Both the position numbers and the translations under genes were made by a program. Below are positions 59,976-64,000 of a DNA stretch of 64,000 nucleotides, one piece after another; positions within the stretch are counted from its first letter, which is position 1, and each line of letters opens with the position of its first letter. The stretch is from Rhodeus uyekii (lineage: Eukaryota; Chordata; Actinopteri; Cypriniformes; Acheilognathidae): contig JAWRVZ010000075.1 of the NCBI GenBank assembly GCA_037043235.1, positions 2,691,501 through 2,755,500 on the forward strand. The letters run 5' to 3'. The notes under the pieces were generated by a model. The model made no database searches. It saw nothing but the letters and a program-made list of their open reading frames with translations, and was not told the origin of the DNA.

Positions 59976-60836
59976 AGGCCCCGTTTACACCTGGTAAGAC
60001 GATGGAGACACATACCTGTTCACACCTGGCGTTTTAATCAGTCTCTTTTGTCCACTTTTAACCACTTCTGTCCTGATTTTTTCAAGGGGAGGGTCTATGA
60101 GCAGGTAAATGTGTGTTTTTTCATCTAATGCAGTGGTCCCCAACCCCTGGTAAGTGGCCCGATACCGGTCCGCGGACGAAATGGTACTGGTCCGTGGATC
60201 AAATGTTATCGGCCCGCCCAAGGAAATTTTATTATTTCCAATTTAAGTAGTGGAGTTGAGTAGTTGCAAGCGGCTGTGGCGCTGTAGCTTTGGCGGTGAG
60301 AAGGTGTGTTTCGCTTCCCCGTCAGAAGCTGAGCTGAGTATCGCTGTCAACCCCCCCTGCCATCGTTAGAAGTTCAGTGGAGTATCGCTCCAAACCCCCG
60401 CTGTTGTCACCCGGTCCGCGGTAAAATTATTAAACGTTGTCCGGTCCGTGGTGCAAAAAAGGTTGGGGACCACTGATCTAATGGACAAAACAAGCTTGCG
60501 CAAATTGGATACGAGCGCTCTCGAATTAATTGAACATCATGCTTGGTACGTTTTTCGTCTTCCAACCAAAATTGGGTCTCCAGCCAACAAAGTGTAAATC
60601 CTGTCTGTCTAGTGCGTATCCCATAATGTTTATACATTAAGTCAGTAGGTGGAGAGCAGATGATCTTTTGTGGCTGTTCAAACACTTCTGACCACATGAG
60701 CGTTTACACTACGAAAGCAATCCAGTCAAATGCTTTTTCGACAACCTAAGCTCAAACTATCTTATACCCAATTTTCATCTACATTTAGTCTTGTCTACTT
60801 GTGAGCCGATCTTAATACCAGGTGTAAACCGGACCT
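59976..60836 (-). mobile_element. MITE F, copy 2, split by a hAT insertion
   Basis: Starts 'aggccccgtttacacctggt' and ends 'taataccaggtgtaaaccgg', an inverted pair. Removing the hAT element leaves about 508 bp. The minus strand of 60533-60697 closely matches the copy at 24458, including a shared frame. Confidence 0.75.
60131..60475. mobile_element. hAT-type nonautonomous element with 8-bp target duplication
   Basis: Begins cagtggtccccaacccctgg and ends 'aaggttggggaccactg', with the exact 8-bp duplication 'atctaatg' at 60123-60130 and 60476-60483. The 8-bp duplication and CAGTGG-type ends identify the hAT superfamily. It contains 'ccggtccgcgg' words in several places and no transposase. Confidence 0.9.
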
Positions 60837-61762
60837 CAAAAGAAAATACACCAGCTTCTCGGACACCAGCTCTAACTTCCAGCCAGTCTGCCGTGAGATA
60901 ATGTTGTATCCTGCCCTGGCTGATGGACAGCTGAATCTCTTTAGCCTTTGTTCTTTATTTACAACAGTCAGACTGCTCTGCACGCTGGCCCGATTTCATA
61001 GGTGAATGCACGTTATTCTCTGGGAAAAACAATTGAGGTACAGCAAGAGGAAACGAGACGAAGAAAGAGACAAAGTCTCTCTGAGGCGGAAACAGATGAT
61101 ATCTTTCTCAACCACCACAGAGTAGCTCTCAAATTACCTTTCTCCCGTAAGTCAGTAAAACAAGCTCATTTATTCTCCTTTTCCATCGTTTTATGCAAAC
61201 TGTTACTAGCACTACAAGGCATTACATGGCTGTGAAGTGAGAATGAGTGTTTTCTTTGTCTTCTGCAAATGTGTTTGTTAGAGGTCCATCCCTCGGAGCA
61301 CCAGAGGCCCTTTTACTGCAACTCAGACATCATGGGCTCTGGTCTCAGTAATCACATTGTCTCTCCCCCGCGAGATCTACGTGCATAGTGCTTATCAACT
61401 AGATTACCGCCAGGTGAAGATGAATAACCCAATTTGCAGCTCCTCATTTCGGTGGGTGTAGTATTCAGTGTCAGCAGGCATTAGCAGATAAAGTGTACTG
61501 GTTTGCTGGATGGGTGTGGCTAAATCGCCTTTAAGGTTGAGACATACGTGCACTTGAGCAGATGAGATGTGTCCAGAAGCGCAGTTTGGACCATGAGTTT
61601 GAGTAAACTTCCCTTTTATCTTACTGCCGACCACAGAACATGTGCAAAAATTAAACCTCCCTGCAATTGTTTTCAAATCTGCAAGTTACAAAAAAATTGG
61701 GGTAAGCGGATCCACAGCAGCTTCGGCGAAAAAAACATCATAACTGAAATTATTTTCATAGT
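60837..61762. other. Unique sequence, nothing recognised
   Basis: Moderately balanced and possibly regulatory around 61250-61460. The 60-90 codon frames are not convincing. Confidence 0.35.
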
Positions 61763-61763
61763 A

Positions 61764-62109
61764 CAGTGATCCCTCGTTTATTGCGGTTAATGTGGACCGG
61801 AACCCCCTGCGATAGGTGAAAATCTGTGAAGTAGGATCAGCCAATCAGCTCACAGGATACATCCACTCTTGCTCTCATTGGTCGATCTCGTGGTGGGAAC
61901 CAATCACGTGCCTTGTCTGAGCTTCTCTCTTTGTCTGGCATCCTGGGAAACCATTTATCTCGCATCACGATGAAGCAACGCTGCTTTCCGCAATACGGCT
62001 GCCGATATGGCGGTATTTTTGAGTTATTTTTTTCAATAAATATTTTTGCAAAATCTGCGATACACTGAGGCCGCAAAACTTGCCACCGCGAAGTGGCGAG
62101 GGATTACTG
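61764..62109. mobile_element. Short Tc1/mariner-pogo type element
   Basis: Starts cagtgatccctcgtttattg and ends 'agtggcgagggattactg', preceded by TA and followed by CA (a likely mutated TA). A CCAAT box 'agccaatcag' and an inverted 'ctcattggtcg' lie within 61838-61885. At 346 bp it has no transposase. Confidence 0.75.
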
Positions 62110-63699
62110 CATTTTATTTTCTCAAAAGGGAAAGCTTTTTTTTTTTTTTACAAATACTGTACTTATAAACTGTTAAAGACATTAAATAATAATAATAATT
62201 TACACTAAACATAACATATAATATACATATTATTAATAATAATAATTTACAATAATTACTATTGTAACTATTCAAGGTTGTTGACTGGAAGTCTATGCGT
62301 TATCAATTTGCATTATTTCAACTTATTATATTTAATTTATATCAGGCTACTATTTATTATATTATACTTATTTTTAATTCTTTATTAAAAAATACTTCCA
62401 GCATACAAATAAATTGCCATGTTTTTTCTCTGTTGTCTCTGATTTAGATCTGAGTCTTTAGTGTGTCTTAAAGTCGATTCACTGCATACCGATTAAAGGT
62501 GAAGTATGTAGGTTCAGAGACACTAGTGGCACCTAGCAGAAGTACAAAAATGCAGGATATTTTGCCAAAATTCCTTTCGTGCATTGTGTCTCCCTTACCG
62601 CAAAGCTCTTACAGGTGTTTGTGAAGGCATGTCTCAACAGGTAAATTTAGGCTTTAAATGTCCAACATATTAGGAATATTTTTAGCTGTGTTGCAATGTG
62701 TCATGAAAGTATGAAACTGAGTAGCTGACATTGTGAACACGAGCATTAAACCCATCAATGACACAACATGATCTGCCACACAACATACCCAGTTAAAGAA
62801 GTCACCGCTCGCCACTGATTTAAACATGCTAATCAAGGATTATTTGAAAAAGACACGAATGTTGGATAAGAGTTAAACTAAACTCTGAAAGACACTGGCC
62901 CTCAAGAACTGGAGTGGCATAGTCTTGGTCTTCTCAGCAGAGTAGACGTACACATCTACATAGCTCAGTGTCTTCCATTTTTCACTCTTTCAGCGGGTTA
63001 ATGAATACTAGTGACACAAAAAACTAGACCGAGTTTTGATGGGTCCCAAGAGGTGTTTTTTCCCCAGGCCTTGTACTTGAACACTAGTGCCTGAAAGGGG
63101 AGACTACACTACATATTACCGGCGGTAATGCATTGCAGCGTTATGGATGGCCCTACTGTCCACCGCCTCTCAGTGCAAGGGAGGTCAGCATCTTGCAAAC
63201 GAGTGCCACGCTGCCCTCTGAGGTGATTACTGATAAAGAATGACATGCTGAAGGGAGACACAGGGGAAATATACGCCAGTCTCCTGCCTCGATACTTTAC
63301 TTTCATTGGGAAGGGCTGTGCGTAATGTATAAATACAGGGGGAACGAAAACTCACCTCTACTTATGAGGCACTTCATCTTCGAAAGAGGACAGAAGGTCG
63401 AGTCATCAAAAATGCAGGAGGGATTGGTAGAGAATCCACATGTTCTCTCTGATACTGTGATTAGGTCTCGAATATTTTTGTATATACTGCATTTTCTCTG
63501 TAAGTCCCTCCATGTCACAGTGAAAAGGCCTGTGACTCAAACACTGCAAAAGACAGAGAGGAAATGGTTCATGAGAGAACAAATTAGTTAAAAAGGGTTA
63601 GTGGTGGCTATCACTCAACAAATATGTTTTAGGGGAAAATATGGTGCAATTTTTTATTTTTGTGCACATTTCTTTTCGGGGGTGTTGGTGTCTTAAAGG
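62110..63699. other. AT-rich then balanced sequence, nothing recognised
   Basis: 62130-62420 is AT-rich. 62880-63600 is more balanced and repeat-free but shows no gene. Confidence 0.35.
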
Positions 63700-64000
63700 G
63701 TTAGATATATTGTATTGTATATCTTTATTGTCCACCAAGGTGGAAATTTGTCCTTGGCTCACCAACATATAAAATAACTTAACAGCCAATATTAAAGAAG
63801 AAGAAGAAAAGGAGAAAAAAATCATTACATTACATAAGTCACATTACATAAAAATACAGTTCATGTCACATTCATTTGGTTTGTCAGTCACCCGCAGAAT
63901 TGAGGATTTTAATGGCGTTTGGAATGAAAGACATCTTAAACACATTTTTATTTGTTAGACGGATTCAATAGCGTCTTCCTTACTTCAAGGGCTCAAATTG
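63700..64000 (-). mobile_element. LINE 3' end, running off the window
   Basis: On the minus strand the text 'ccaaggacaaatttccacct', 'tggtggacaataaagatata' is a non-LTR retrotransposon 3' end; the part at 63900-64000 ('tttggaatgaaagacatctt') resembles the 3' region of Rex1-like fish elements as I recall them. The element continues beyond 64000; coding sequence is not visible here. Confidence 0.55.

Overview
The window looks like one side of a developmental regulator locus in a ray-finned fish, most probably a cypriniform (carp, loach or zebrafish relative). It is AT-rich and full of short DNA-transposon derivatives. Several repeats belong to types I associate with cypriniform genomes: the 'agggatagttcaccca' palindromic MITE, a tRNA-derived SINE with the 'gctttggataaaagcg' tail, the 'tatagcgctttata' repeat and a TG-framed unit. 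The species assignment is from memory of repeat types, not from a search.

Only one protein-coding gene can be supported: tshz2 (teashirt zinc finger homeobox 2) on the + strand. Its large coding exon runs from a splice acceptor at 17132-17133 to the stop at 20148-20150. The tiny first coding exon, which in vertebrate TSHZ genes encodes about 13 residues, is not in the window. Bases 1-17133 are therefore the 3' part of a long intron 1. A 3' UTR with three possible poly(A) signals follows to about 20.93 kb. The remaining 43 kb shows no convincing gene and reads as a gene desert or downstream regulatory domain, although unseen 3' noncoding exons cannot be excluded.

The noncoding sequence has two textures. 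One is a mosaic of mobile-element remnants: five related pogo/Tigger-like elements (4.0, 31.1, 35.0, 39.5 and 57.7 kb), another short TA-flanked element (61.8 kb), a hAT element with a perfect 8-bp target duplication (60.1 kb), several palindromic MITEs, five SINE copies, two LINE 3' ends, a likely solo LTR (51.4-52.2 kb) and long TA/TG microsatellites. Several are nested. The other texture is repeat-poor, compositionally balanced sequence with many TAAT-type homeodomain sites (about 9.3-10.6, 13.6-14.05, 21.4-22.4, 26.3-26.9, 37.1-37.4, 40.6-41.2, 43.0-44.6, 48.7-49.8, 54.6-55.0, 56.5-57.0 and 59.2-59.7 kb). These are candidate conserved noncoding enhancers of tshz2, proposed on texture alone.

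The most interesting observations are: (1) a probable solo LTR whose U3 carries a 27-bp minisatellite, making an array of 13 consensus ETS-factor sites upstream of a TATA box; (2) a promoter-like leader followed by a consensus 5' splice site kept in several pogo-like elements; (3) two copies of a MITE whose differences concentrate at third codon positions of a shared 60-codon frame. I found no evidence of an entirely new biological system.
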